Source: Stigmatella aurantiaca DW4/3-1 (GTDB lineage Bacteria; Myxococcota; Myxococcia; Myxococcales; Myxococcaceae). Taken from it: a stretch of 64,000 bases of DNA. A program made the translations under genes and the position numbers. Numbering within the stretch: position 1 is the stretch's first letter; every line of letters begins with the position of its first letter. Shown piece after piece: positions 10,764-19,100 of this stretch. The stretch spans positions 3,615,501 through 3,679,500 of the forward strand of contig NC_014623.1 in assembly GCF_000165485.1 (NCBI RefSeq), written 5' to 3'. Under the pieces are notes generated by a model, which was not told the DNA's origin, searched no databases, and was given only the letters and a program-made list of their open reading frames with translations.

Positions 10764-12110
10764 ATGCGTTTGAACCGTCGTCGAGGGCACTTCGCAGGGT
10801 TGGCCCTTCTGGGGGCGTGGGTGGTTGCATTGGCCGCGTCAGGTGCCTGGGCTCAGCAGGAGGAGTCGGCGCTGCAAGCCGTGAGGATCCCCGGGGGCCA
10901 GGCGTGGGGCGGCGGGAACTCTGGCTGGGAGGCGGCCCTCCGGGACACCCCAGCCTTCCGCTTTCAGGATTCCGCCCGCTTCACCTTCCTGACCACCCGC
11001 AACGCTGGCTACCCGCGCGTCGAGAGCGATCGCCTCGTCCTCATTCCCGAGAACCGTGCCAACGCCGCGGGGGCGGTCTTCCTGAACGAGCCGGTGCGGC
11101 CTCCCTTCGCGGTGCAGTTCCAGTTCTCCACGTTCAACCGGGGCGGTGGAGGGCCTTGGGCGGTGGGCGATGGGGTGGTGCTGATGTTTGGCCGCCGGGT
11201 TCCCTCCCGCCGGGAGACCCTGCCGACGGGCGGAACGCGGGGCTTCAACAACGATGGGGTGGGCTTTGGGGTGCACCTGCCGCTGTATGGCAATGAGCGA
11301 GGGGTGTTACTCACCGATGGCTCGGGGCGTTCGCTGGCCTCGCGTCCCAACCCCGCCGTCTACACCGGTGGCGAGTGGGCCACCCTGCGGGTCGAGGTGG
11401 AGCGGGATGGCATCCGCGTCTTCTTGAATGGCGAGCAGCAGATCGACTGGCGCGGACCGGTGCAGTTGTCCTCGGACCGGCTGGCCCTGTCCGCCGCCAC
11501 GGGCGCCGCGGGCGCCCTGCATGCCGTGCGCGACCTGCGCTTGACCTTCCAGCCGCGGCAGGCGCCGCCTTCACCGCCGCCGGGTCCTCCGCCGGGTCCT
11601 CCGCCGGGCCCGCCGCAGCGCGGGGAGCTGCTCATCAACGGTGGGTTCGAGCAGCCCTCCCTGCCGCGGGGCAACTACCGCTCCTTGCCCTCGCTGCCCG
11701 GGTGGAATCGCACGGTGGGCCGCTCCATCGAGTTGCAGAACCGCGTCGCCGGGAACCCCGCCTCGGGGGACCAGTACATCGAGCTCGATGGGGACGACAA
11801 CACGGGCATCTTCCAGGAGGTCTCCACGCGGCCGGGGACCGAGTACGAGCTGCGGCTGGCCTTCTCGGCGCGCCCGGGCACCGATGTGTCGGACAATGCG
11901 CTGGATGTGGTGTGGAACGGCCGGGTGTTGACCCAATTGCAGGCCAGCGGCCAGGGTCTCTCCGACACCGCGTGGACCTACGCGATCTTCCGGGTCCGGG
12001 CCGAGGGCCCCAGCTCCCGCCTGGAACTGCGCGATGTGGGCTCGTCCAATGGGTCGGGCACCTATGTGGATGACGTCTCCTTGCGCCAGGTGACCGACTC
12101 GCGCCGCTGA
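10764..12110 (+). CDS. Secreted two-domain lectin-like / galactose-binding-like protein
   Basis: A 448-residue exported protein with signal peptide cut after AWA at residue 30. Residues about 45-260 look like a concanavalin-A/L-type lectin sandwich (FTFLTTRNAGYP, AVGDGVVLMFG, FNNDGVGFGVHL, GGEWATLRVEVERDGIRVFL). A proline hinge (PSPPPGPPPGPPPGPPQ) leads to a second beta sandwich of DUF642/galactose-binding type: LINGGFEQP, SGDQYIELDGDDNTGIFQEV, PGTEYELRLAFSARPG, GTYVDDVSLR. Such proteins bind extracellular glycans; there is no catalytic domain. GAGGAGTGAGAC precedes the ATG. A strong hairpin follows the stop codon, so it is transcribed alone. Confidence 0.8.
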   Translation: MRLNRRRGHFAGLALLGAWVVALAASGAWAQQEESALQAVRIPGGQAWGGGNSGWEAALRDTPAFRFQDSARFTFLTTRNAGYPRVESDRLVLIPENRANAAGAVFLNEPVRPPFAVQFQFSTFNRGGGGPWAVGDGVVLMFGRRVPSRRETLPTGGTRGFNNDGVGFGVHLPLYGNERGVLLTDGSGRSLASRPNPAVYTGGEWATLRVEVERDGIRVFLNGEQQIDWRGPVQLSSDRLALSAATGAAGALHAVRDLRLTFQPRQAPPSPPPGPPPGPPPGPPQRGELLINGGFEQPSLPRGNYRSLPSLPGWNRTVGRSIELQNRVAGNPASGDQYIELDGDDNTGIFQEVSTRPGTEYELRLAFSARPGTDVSDNALDVVWNGRVLTQLQASGQGLSDTAWTYAIFRVRAEGPSSRLELRDVGSSNGSGTYVDDVSLRQVTDSRR

Positions 12111-12119
12111 GCCGCCCAG

Positions 12120-12148
12120 GGACCGCTCCCGGACACAGGGGGCGGTCC
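12120..12148 (+). terminator. Stem-loop after the lectin-like gene
   Basis: An 11-base stem (ggaccgctccc pairing with gggggcggtcc, one G-T pair) with a 7-base loop starts 10 bases after the stop codon. No T-run follows, as is common in high-GC genomes. Confidence 0.6.
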
Positions 12149-12219
12149 TGACCGCTTGTCCCTTGCGTGGCCTGGCGGCGGGTGGGGTAGCGTGGGGCGC
12201 ATTCCTCCGGAGGGCTCCC

Positions 12220-12531
12220 GTGGCCAACCCCAACGCGTTCGACAGAGATTTTGGCTACCTCCTGCCGTTCCTCGACAAGGTCGCGGCCGCGGCGGGAGGG
12301 CTGGAGAATCCCGGGGCGCGGGAGGAGCTGGCCCGCCTCGTGGCGGATGAGAAGGTGCGCTGGCAGCGCATCCGCGAGCTGCTCCAGGGCGCACCCGGCA
12401 GAAGCACCCCGGTCTCGGCGGCGCCCGCCACCGCCACCCCGCCGCTGGCCCGCGCGTCCGCGGATGGCGTCAACCGCGTGGCGCCCCTGATCGCGGGGCT
12501 CACGGTGGGCAGCCTGAAGCCCTCGCGCTGA
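12220..12531 (+). CDS. Small unknown cytoplasmic protein
   Basis: A 103-residue protein from the GTG at 12220 (VANPNAFDRDFGYLLPFLDK), chosen over an upstream ATG at 12163 because GGAGGG lies 7 bases before the GTG. The first half is helical with aromatic residues; the second half is a Pro/Ala/Thr-rich stretch and a short C-terminal hydrophobic piece (APLIAGLTVGSLKPSR). No family recognised. It ends 12 bases before the convergent transhydrogenase gene. Confidence 0.6.
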   Translation: MANPNAFDRDFGYLLPFLDKVAAAAGGLENPGAREELARLVADEKVRWQRIRELLQGAPGRSTPVSAAPATATPPLARASADGVNRVAPLIAGLTVGSLKPSR

Positions 12532-12543
12532 GCGCTCCGGTGG

Positions 12544-13944
12544 CTACCGCGTCCCGGACGCCGGGTGGAGGAGGGCGTTGTGGGTGGCCGTCTTGTAGGC
12601 CTCCGACAGCGTGGGGTAGTTGAAACACGTCTCCATGAAGAGCTGCGCCCCCGCGCCCGCCACCATCGCGGTGAGGCCCACGTGCACCAGCTCCGTGGCC
12701 AACTCGCCCAGCACGTGGACCCCCAGCAGCTTCCAGCTCTCGCGGTGGAAGAGCAGCTTGAGCAGCCCATGCTGCTCTCCGATGATCTGCCCCCGGGGGT
12801 TGGTGGAGAACGGGGCCCGGCCCGCCACGTAGGGGATGCCCTTGGCGCGCAGGGACTCCTCGGTCTCCCCCGCCATGGAAACTTCCGGGATGGTGTAGAT
12901 GCCGTAGGGCAGGATGGGCGAGAGCGTTTGAGGTGCCCCGAAGGCATGCAGCACCGCCACGCGGGCCTGCTCCATGGAGGTGGAGGCCAGCGCGGGAAAG
13001 CCGATGGCGTCGCCCACCGCATACAGGTGGGGAACCGCCGTCTGGTACGTGGCGCCCACCTCCACGTGGCCGCGGGTGCCCAGGCGGACGCCCACCTCCT
13101 CCAATCCGAGCCCCGCGGTGTTGGCCGTGCGGCCCGAGGCCACCAGCACCTGGTGTGCCTCCAGCACCTCGCCGCCCGAGAGCGTCAGCTGGAGCAGGGC
13201 CGGGGGGGACTCGGGCATGTGGAGCGCGTCCACCGTGTGGCCGAAGCGCAGCTGGATGCCCAGGGCGCTCATCCGCTGGGCCAGCAGGGCGGAGAACTCG
13301 TCATCGAGGAAGGGCAGCAACTCCTTCTTCGCGTCCACCAGCGTCACGGGGATGCCGAGGGCGGCGAACATGCACGCGTACTCGCAGCCGATGACCCCTC
13401 CTCCCACCACCACGATGGAGCGGGGCAGCTCGGCCAGCTCGAGCACCTCGTCCGAGTCGTGCACCCGGTCATCCCCGAAGGGGTAGAGCGGGGGGCGGTA
13501 GGGCGATGAGCCGGTGGCCACCAGGATGAAGGAGGCCGTGAGGCGGCGCTCGGGCTGGCCCTCCCGGCGGACCACCACCGTGTGCGCATCCTCGAGCGAG
13601 CCGACCCCCTGGAGGACTTCCACCCCGTGGCGCTGGAGGTTCTGCCCGATGCGCAGTCGCTCCATGTCCTTCACCCGCCGCTCGCGGTAGAGGAAGTCCG
13701 ACACGGTGGCCTGGTGGAGCAGCGTGGTCTCCACGCCGTAGAGCCCCCGGGCCCGGTAGCCGGAGAGGTAGAGCGCCGTCTCGCGCAGCGTCTTGGAGGG
13801 CAGGGTGCCGGTGTTGGCGGCCGTGCCTCCCAGCACGGGCTCCTTCTCCACCACCACCACGCGCTTGCCCATGCGCGCGGCCTGCACGGCGCCGCTCTCG
13901 CCCGCCGGGCCCGAGCCGATGACCACCAGATCCCACTCAGCCAT
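12544..13944 (-). CDS. sthA: Soluble (Si-specific) NAD(P)+ transhydrogenase
   Basis: A 466-residue flavoprotein that balances NADPH against NADH in the cytoplasm. FAD-binding motif GSGPAGE at residues 10-16, then GGTAANTGTLPSK where the related lipoamide dehydrogenases carry a redox disulfide; the missing cysteines are the mark of the SthA/UdhA group. A second nucleotide motif (VVVGGGVIGCEYA), the FAD-contact motif YAVGDAIGFPALAS and a C-terminal dimerisation domain with FNYPTLSEAYK are all present. The start at 13944 has GGAAGACACC in front and overlaps the end of the pseudouridine synthase gene by 8 bases, so the two form an operon. Confidence 0.92.
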   Translation of the reverse strand: MAEWDLVVIGSGPAGESGAVQAARMGKRVVVVEKEPVLGGTAANTGTLPSKTLRETALYLSGYRARGLYGVETTLLHQATVSDFLYRERRVKDMERLRIGQNLQRHGVEVLQGVGSLEDAHTVVVRREGQPERRLTASFILVATGSSPYRPPLYPFGDDRVHDSDEVLELAELPRSIVVVGGGVIGCEYACMFAALGIPVTLVDAKKELLPFLDDEFSALLAQRMSALGIQLRFGHTVDALHMPESPPALLQLTLSGGEVLEAHQVLVASGRTANTAGLGLEEVGVRLGTRGHVEVGATYQTAVPHLYAVGDAIGFPALASTSMEQARVAVLHAFGAPQTLSPILPYGIYTIPEVSMAGETEESLRAKGIPYVAGRAPFSTNPRGQIIGEQHGLLKLLFHRESWKLLGVHVLGELATELVHVGLTAMVAGAGAQLFMETCFNYPTLSEAYKTATHNALLHPASGTR

Positions 13945-14749
13945 GGTGTCTTCCCGCGTAACCCAGTCCTTCGGTGACTTCCTCGGGCGTGAGCAGGCGG
14001 AAGGTGCCCACGGGCACATCCAGCGCCACGCCCCCAATGGCTTCCCGGTGCAGCGCCCGCACGGGCAGCCCCACCGCGCCGAGCATCCGCTTCACCTGGT
14101 GGTTGCGGCCCTCGGTGACGATGACTTCCACGGTGTGCGCGTCCCGGATCCGCACCTGCGCGGGCCGGGTGGGGCCATCCTCCAACTGCACGCCCTGGCG
14201 CAGCGGCGCCACGCGGGCCTCGTCCGCGGTGCCCTGCACGGTGGCCACGTAGCGCTTGGCCAGGTGCGTCTCCGGGGAGGTGGCGTGGGCGACCAGCTTC
14301 TCGTCATTGGTGAAGAGGAGCAGGCCCGTGGTGCCCCGGTCCAACCGGCCCACGGCGTGCCAGGTGTAGCGGGCCAGCTCGCTGGGAAGCTGGGGCAGGA
14401 GCACCTCGTACACGGTGCCCGTGCGGTGCTGGCTCACGGTGGAGGTGAGCAGATCCGCCGGTTTGTGGAAGGCCAGCACCCGGGTCTCCACCTCGCGGCG
14501 GACCTCGGTGCCATCGACGCGGAGCACGGCCCCCTCGGGCACCGGGGCGAGCGGCTGGCGCACCACGCGTCCATTGACGGTGACCCGCCCCTCCTGGATG
14601 GCGTCTTCGGCTTCCTGGAGGGGCAGTGCGCCCGCCCGGGCGAGGGCCCGGGACAGCCAATCCGGCTTCGTCTTGCCCTCCCAGCGGGCCGGGCGAGACG
14701 TCTTGTCCTGGAGGGCCGGCGCGCGGCGGGGCGGGGATTTTCGGGGCAT
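13937..14749 (-). CDS. RsuA/RluB-family pseudouridine synthase
   Basis: A 270-residue RNA-modifying enzyme. A Lys/Arg-rich N-terminus is followed by an S4 RNA-binding domain (WLSRALARAG to GRVTVNGRVV, residues 31-62) and the catalytic domain with GRLDRGTTGLLLFTND at 134-149; D137 is the nucleophile expected in this family. GRNHQVKRML is the conserved C-terminal motif. It should isomerise one uridine in rRNA; whether the 16S or a 23S site cannot be decided here. It is the first gene of a two-gene operon with sthA, overlapping it by 8 bases. Confidence 0.92.
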   Translation of the reverse strand: MPRKSPPRRAPALQDKTSRPARWEGKTKPDWLSRALARAGALPLQEAEDAIQEGRVTVNGRVVRQPLAPVPEGAVLRVDGTEVRREVETRVLAFHKPADLLTSTVSQHRTGTVYEVLLPQLPSELARYTWHAVGRLDRGTTGLLLFTNDEKLVAHATSPETHLAKRYVATVQGTADEARVAPLRQGVQLEDGPTRPAQVRIRDAHTVEVIVTEGRNHQVKRMLGAVGLPVRALHREAIGGVALDVPVGTFRLLTPEEVTEGLGYAGRHHG

Positions 14750-14792
14750 GGGCGGGAGGCACTGTAGCCGGTCACCCAGGCCTGGCGGGGGC

Positions 14793-15008
14793 TCAGTAGG
14801 GGGGGGGAGCAGGGCGGCGCGGGAGATCCTCCCCCTCGGCCGAGCCGGGGGTCTTTCCAGGCTCGCCGCCGGGCATCCTGCGCTCCTCGTCGTCCTTGCC
14901 CTCGGCGGAGTTGGGCGTGCGTCCGGGCGCCTCGTCCGGCGCCGCGTCCTGGGAGGGGCCCGCCTCGTGCTCGCCGAGCTGGGTGTCTTCGTAGGGCATG
15001 TGCGTCAT
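14793..15008 (-). CDS. Small acidic, disordered protein
   Basis: A 71-residue frame rich in Glu, Asp, Pro and Gly, with a repeated phrase (GRTPNSAEGKDDEE and GKTPGSAEGEDLP). A strong ribosome site (GGAGGGAGCC) sits directly before the ATG. There is no signal or hydrophobic core; it is probably intrinsically disordered. Function unknown. Confidence 0.5.
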   Translation of the reverse strand: MTHMPYEDTQLGEHEAGPSQDAAPDEAPGRTPNSAEGKDDEERRMPGGEPGKTPGSAEGEDLPRRPAPPPY

Positions 15009-15116
15009 GGCTCCCTCCGCCGCGAAAGGTGTTTCCTGGAAGGTAGGGCCTTCGGGGTGCCTTGACCGGAGGGGACGGCGCTTGCCTGCTGTGCGAGCGG
15101 AGGCGGGGGGGGGCGT

Positions 15117-15839
15117 TCAGCCCGACGCCAGGCGCTTGCGCAGGGTGTGGAGCGCGGCCAGCCACAGCCGGGCTTCATGGTGGGTCAGCCGGGAGCGCCG
15201 CAGGGGGGCGAACACGTCCCGCAGCCCCGTGCGCCCCGCGTGGGGGTCCACGAGGAACCCTCCGGCCTTGAGAAGTGTCTCCAAGGTCTCTTCCACCCGT
15301 GCCAGCTCCGCGTCCGAGGCGGCCACGGGCAACGGGGCCGGAGGGGGAGGGGCCGCCGCGAGGGAGGCCATCCGGACTTCATAGGCATACAGCAGCACGG
15401 CCTGCGCCAGGTTGATGGAAGGCTGGGAGGGATCCGTGGGGACGGCGGAGAGATCATGGCAGCGCTCCACCTCGGCGTTCGTCAGCCCGCTGCGCTCGTC
15501 TCCGAAGACGATGGCCACGGGCCCCTGCGCCGCCCGGGCCACCAGCTCTTCCCCCACGGCCCGGGGCAGCAACCTTCGTTTGCCCTCCACCTTTCGGGAG
15601 CTCGTCCCCACCACCCAGACGCAGTCAGCCACCGCGGCCTCCAGCGAGTCCTCCCGGCGAACGCCGTCGAGCAGCTCCTCGGCGTGGACGGCCAGGCGGC
15701 GCGCGGGCCCCAGGTCCTCCGCCTCGGGACGGACCCAGGTCCACTCGGACAGCCCGCAGTTCTTCATCGCCCGGGCGGCGGCACCGAGGTTCTCCGCGTT
15801 GCGCGGACGCATCAGGACAAAGCGGATGGGCAGCACCAT
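15117..15839 (-). CDS. trmJ: SPOUT RNA 2'-O-methyltransferase, TrmJ-like
   Basis: A 240-residue enzyme of the SpoU/TrmH superfamily. It begins with FVLMRPRNAENLGAAARAMK, the TrmJ-type RNA-binding start, and carries the knot motifs VAIVFGDERSGLTNAE and PSQPSINLAQAVLLYAYEV. These bind S-adenosylmethionine in a trefoil knot, and the enzyme should methylate a ribose 2'-OH in tRNA (position 32 in TrmJ). The C-terminal helical extension fits TrmJ (about 240 residues). The exact substrate is inferred from family resemblance. It is divergent from the alpha-2-macroglobulin gene, with 286 bases between. Confidence 0.88.
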   Translation of the reverse strand: MVLPIRFVLMRPRNAENLGAAARAMKNCGLSEWTWVRPEAEDLGPARRLAVHAEELLDGVRREDSLEAAVADCVWVVGTSSRKVEGKRRLLPRAVGEELVARAAQGPVAIVFGDERSGLTNAEVERCHDLSAVPTDPSQPSINLAQAVLLYAYEVRMASLAAAPPPPAPLPVAASDAELARVEETLETLLKAGGFLVDPHAGRTGLRDVFAPLRRSRLTHHEARLWLAALHTLRKRLASG

Positions 15840-16125
15840 GGGCGCGGGCCTTCTACTCCTGAAGTATCAAACATCGAAACATCTCCAGGCGGCCTGGGGG
15901 AAATGGCCCGGCCCGTTGACCCGGGCGAGGGGGGCGCCTAGCGTCCGCCGCGGTCATTGCCTGCGCGGCGCCGGGGCCTTTCGTGGCTCCCTGGACACCG
16001 TGTGGGCCCCAAGACGCGCGGGGGGCGCCGTCGAGCCGTGGGTCCACAACCACACTTCCCCCAAAACCTGGCGCCGGTCCCCCGGCATGCCGCGTGAAGT
16101 ATCGAAGCCGTCCTTCGGAGGAAAT

Positions 16126-19100
16126 ATGAAGCCGCAGTCTCTCAAGACGCCGAGTCTGCCCCGCCCCGCACGTGCGCGGTGGCTGGTCGCAGCGCTGCTG
16201 GTGGGCACCGCGCTCGCCGGTTGCAAGAAGGAGGAAGGTGCGTCCCCCGCGACGCCGGGAACCTCCTCCACCCCCCCGGGTCCGGTCTCGCCGGGAACGT
16301 CTGCCCCGGCCACCCCGGCGGGGGCGGAGCCTCCCAAGCCCGAGGCGTATACGCCCACCATCCGGGAGGTAGGGCCCGCCGAAGGGGTGGTGCCCAACCA
16401 GCTGGTGTTCGAATTCCCCCGCAACGTCCAGTACTCGAGCGGGGATGGGACGGCGGGCACGGTCATTCAGGTCACCCCGCCGGTGGCAGGCCAGCTCGAG
16501 TACTACCGAGACAACACCGCGCTCTCCCTGACGCCCGGCAATGGGTTCGAGCTGGGGACGACGTACACCGTCTCCGTCGAGGCCGTGGAGACGCCGGCCG
16601 GCGTGGTGAAGCCGCCCCAGCCGGGCCAGTGGTCCTACACCTTCACCACCCCGGCGTTCGCCTTCCTCCGGATGGCCCCGCGGCAGGTGGACACGGACAA
16701 GGGCCTGGTCACCGTGGACCTCGTCTTCTCGGGGCCCGTGGATGTGGCGAAGGCGCGCCGGTACAGCGCCTTCCTGGTGGACGGCAAGCCCCTCACCACC
16801 TTCAAGCTGAGCACCGATCCCCAGCACCGCCACGTCCTCTCGGCACAGCTGAGCAGCCCGCTGCTCAAGCCCGGTATCCGCGTGGACTACGCCCTCAAGG
16901 CGGGGCTCACGTCGCTCCGCGGCGGAGGCGCCGCGCCCGTGGGGAAGGGATCCTTCGAGCTTCTGGGCGGCAAGCGCCTGGACATCACCCGCGTCTCCGT
17001 GGAGGAGGGCAACAGCGGGTTCTACCTGGAGGTGCAGTGCCGGGACGTGGAGATGAACGCGCCCCTGAGCCAGGAGTATGACCACTGGTATTATAGCAAC
17101 CAGCCCGGGTGTGTGTTCGACGAGGATGTGGCCGCCGAGGCCATCCACTTCACGCCCCCCGTGAAGTTCTCCCTGGCGCCGGCCCACCGGGGCTTCCGCA
17201 TCTTCGGAGACTTCAAGCGCGGCAAGTACGCGATGAAGATCGACGCGGGCGCCATCTCCGAGGGCAATGGCCGGTTGCTGGCCGATTTCGAGAACACCTA
17301 TTCCATCAGCGCGCGCAAGCCACAGCTGTCCTTTACCTCCTCGGGCCGGTACCTGCCGCGCAGCGCCTGGCGCAACCTGCCCTTGAGCCACCTCAACGTG
17401 GACGAGGCGGAGCTCACCGTGCGGCAGGTGCCCCCGGAGAACCTCATCTTCTGGATGAGCAATGACTCTCAAGAGACCGCCGATGAGCGGACCTCCAATG
17501 TCCTCATTCACCAGATGCTGCCCCTGAAGGGGGCTCGAGACGTGCTTTCCACCACCTACCTGGATGTCGGCAGCATGGTGCCCGCAAGCACCCGGGGGTT
17601 GGTGGAGGTCTCCGTGTCGCGAGACAACACGCGGGCCAGCACGCGCATCCTGCTCACGGACCTGAGCCTGGTGGCCAAGCGCGGGGCCATCTCCCAGACC
17701 GTCCCAGGACAGGAAGAAGTCCTCGTCTGGGTGCTCGGCATGGAGTCCACCGAGCCGCTGACGGGCGTGGAAGTCTCCCTGGTGAAGAAGAGTGGCCAGG
17801 CGGTGGCCCGCTGCACCACCTCGGGCGCGGAGGGGTGCAAGCTCCAGGTGCCCGGGCAGACGGTGGATCCGAATGCCCCGTTCGCCCTGGTGGCGCGCAA
17901 GGACGGCGAGCTGACGTACCTGAAGTACAGCGAGCTGAAGACGGAGATCGCCAACTCGGACGTGCAGGGCGAGCCGTACCGGGCCCAGGTGCCCTACCGC
18001 GCGTCGATCTACTCGGACCGGGGCGTGTACCGGCCGGGGGACACCGCGCACGTGGCGGCGGTGCTGCGGGGGCAGGAGGGGGTGGCGCCCCCGGTGGATC
18101 TGCCGGTGGAGCTGCGCGTCGTGGATCCGCGTGAGCGCGAGTTCAAGAAGGTGTCGCTCAAGACGAACGAGGCGGGGCTGGTGTCGCTGGATCTGCCGTT
18201 CGCGTCTTTCCAGGACACGGGCCGCTACCGGGTGGTGCTGCGCGTGGCGGACCGGGAGGTGGCCCAGTACTCGCTGAGCGTGGAGGAGTTCGTCCCCGAG
18301 CGGATGAAGGTGACGGCCAGCACGGAGAAGCCGGGCTATGCGCAGCGCGCGCCGGTGCCGGTGATGGTGGAGGCGGCCTACCTCTTCGGAGGCTCGGCCG
18401 AAGGCAGCCCGGTGGAGGTGACGTGCCGGCTGGAGCCGTCCACCTTCACGCCGAAGGAGAACGCCCAGTTCGCCTATGGCGTGTGGCGCCAGGGAGGCAC
18501 CGAGGCGAAGGCCGTCACGCTGGGGCAGGTGAAGGGGGAGTTGAACGCGAAGGGCCAGGCGGTCCTCGACTGCCCGGCGCAGGAGGCCACGGGCGGTTTC
18601 AAGGGCCCGGCGAAGCTGGTGGCCCAGGCCAGCGTCTTCGAGGCGGGCAGCGGCCGCTCCACGGTGGGAGAGGCCACCGTCCCCATGCACCCGGAGCAGT
18701 ATTACGTGGGGCTCCAGACGGGCATCCAGAAGGTGGAGGCGAACAAGCCCTTCACCGTGACGGGCGTGGTGGTGGACTGGGAGGGTCGGCTCATCACCGA
18801 CGCCCGGAGCCTCAAGCCCCTGGAGGTGGAGTACCTCCGGCTGGAGGAGGAGTACGGGTCCTTCTACGACGAGTCCGAGGGGTATGAGCGCTACCAGCGC
18901 TACCTGCGCCCGGTGCGCGAGGGCAAGGGCACCGCCAAGGTGGAGGGCGGGAAGTTCCAACTCCAGGTCACCCCCACCCAGGATTCCGCCGGGTTCATTG
19001 TCCGCGTGCGCTCCGGTGGCGCGCAGACGGACCTTCAGCTCGAGGGCCGGGGCGAGTACTACTGGTGGGGGGATGGGGAGGAGCGCGTGGACCAGACGCC

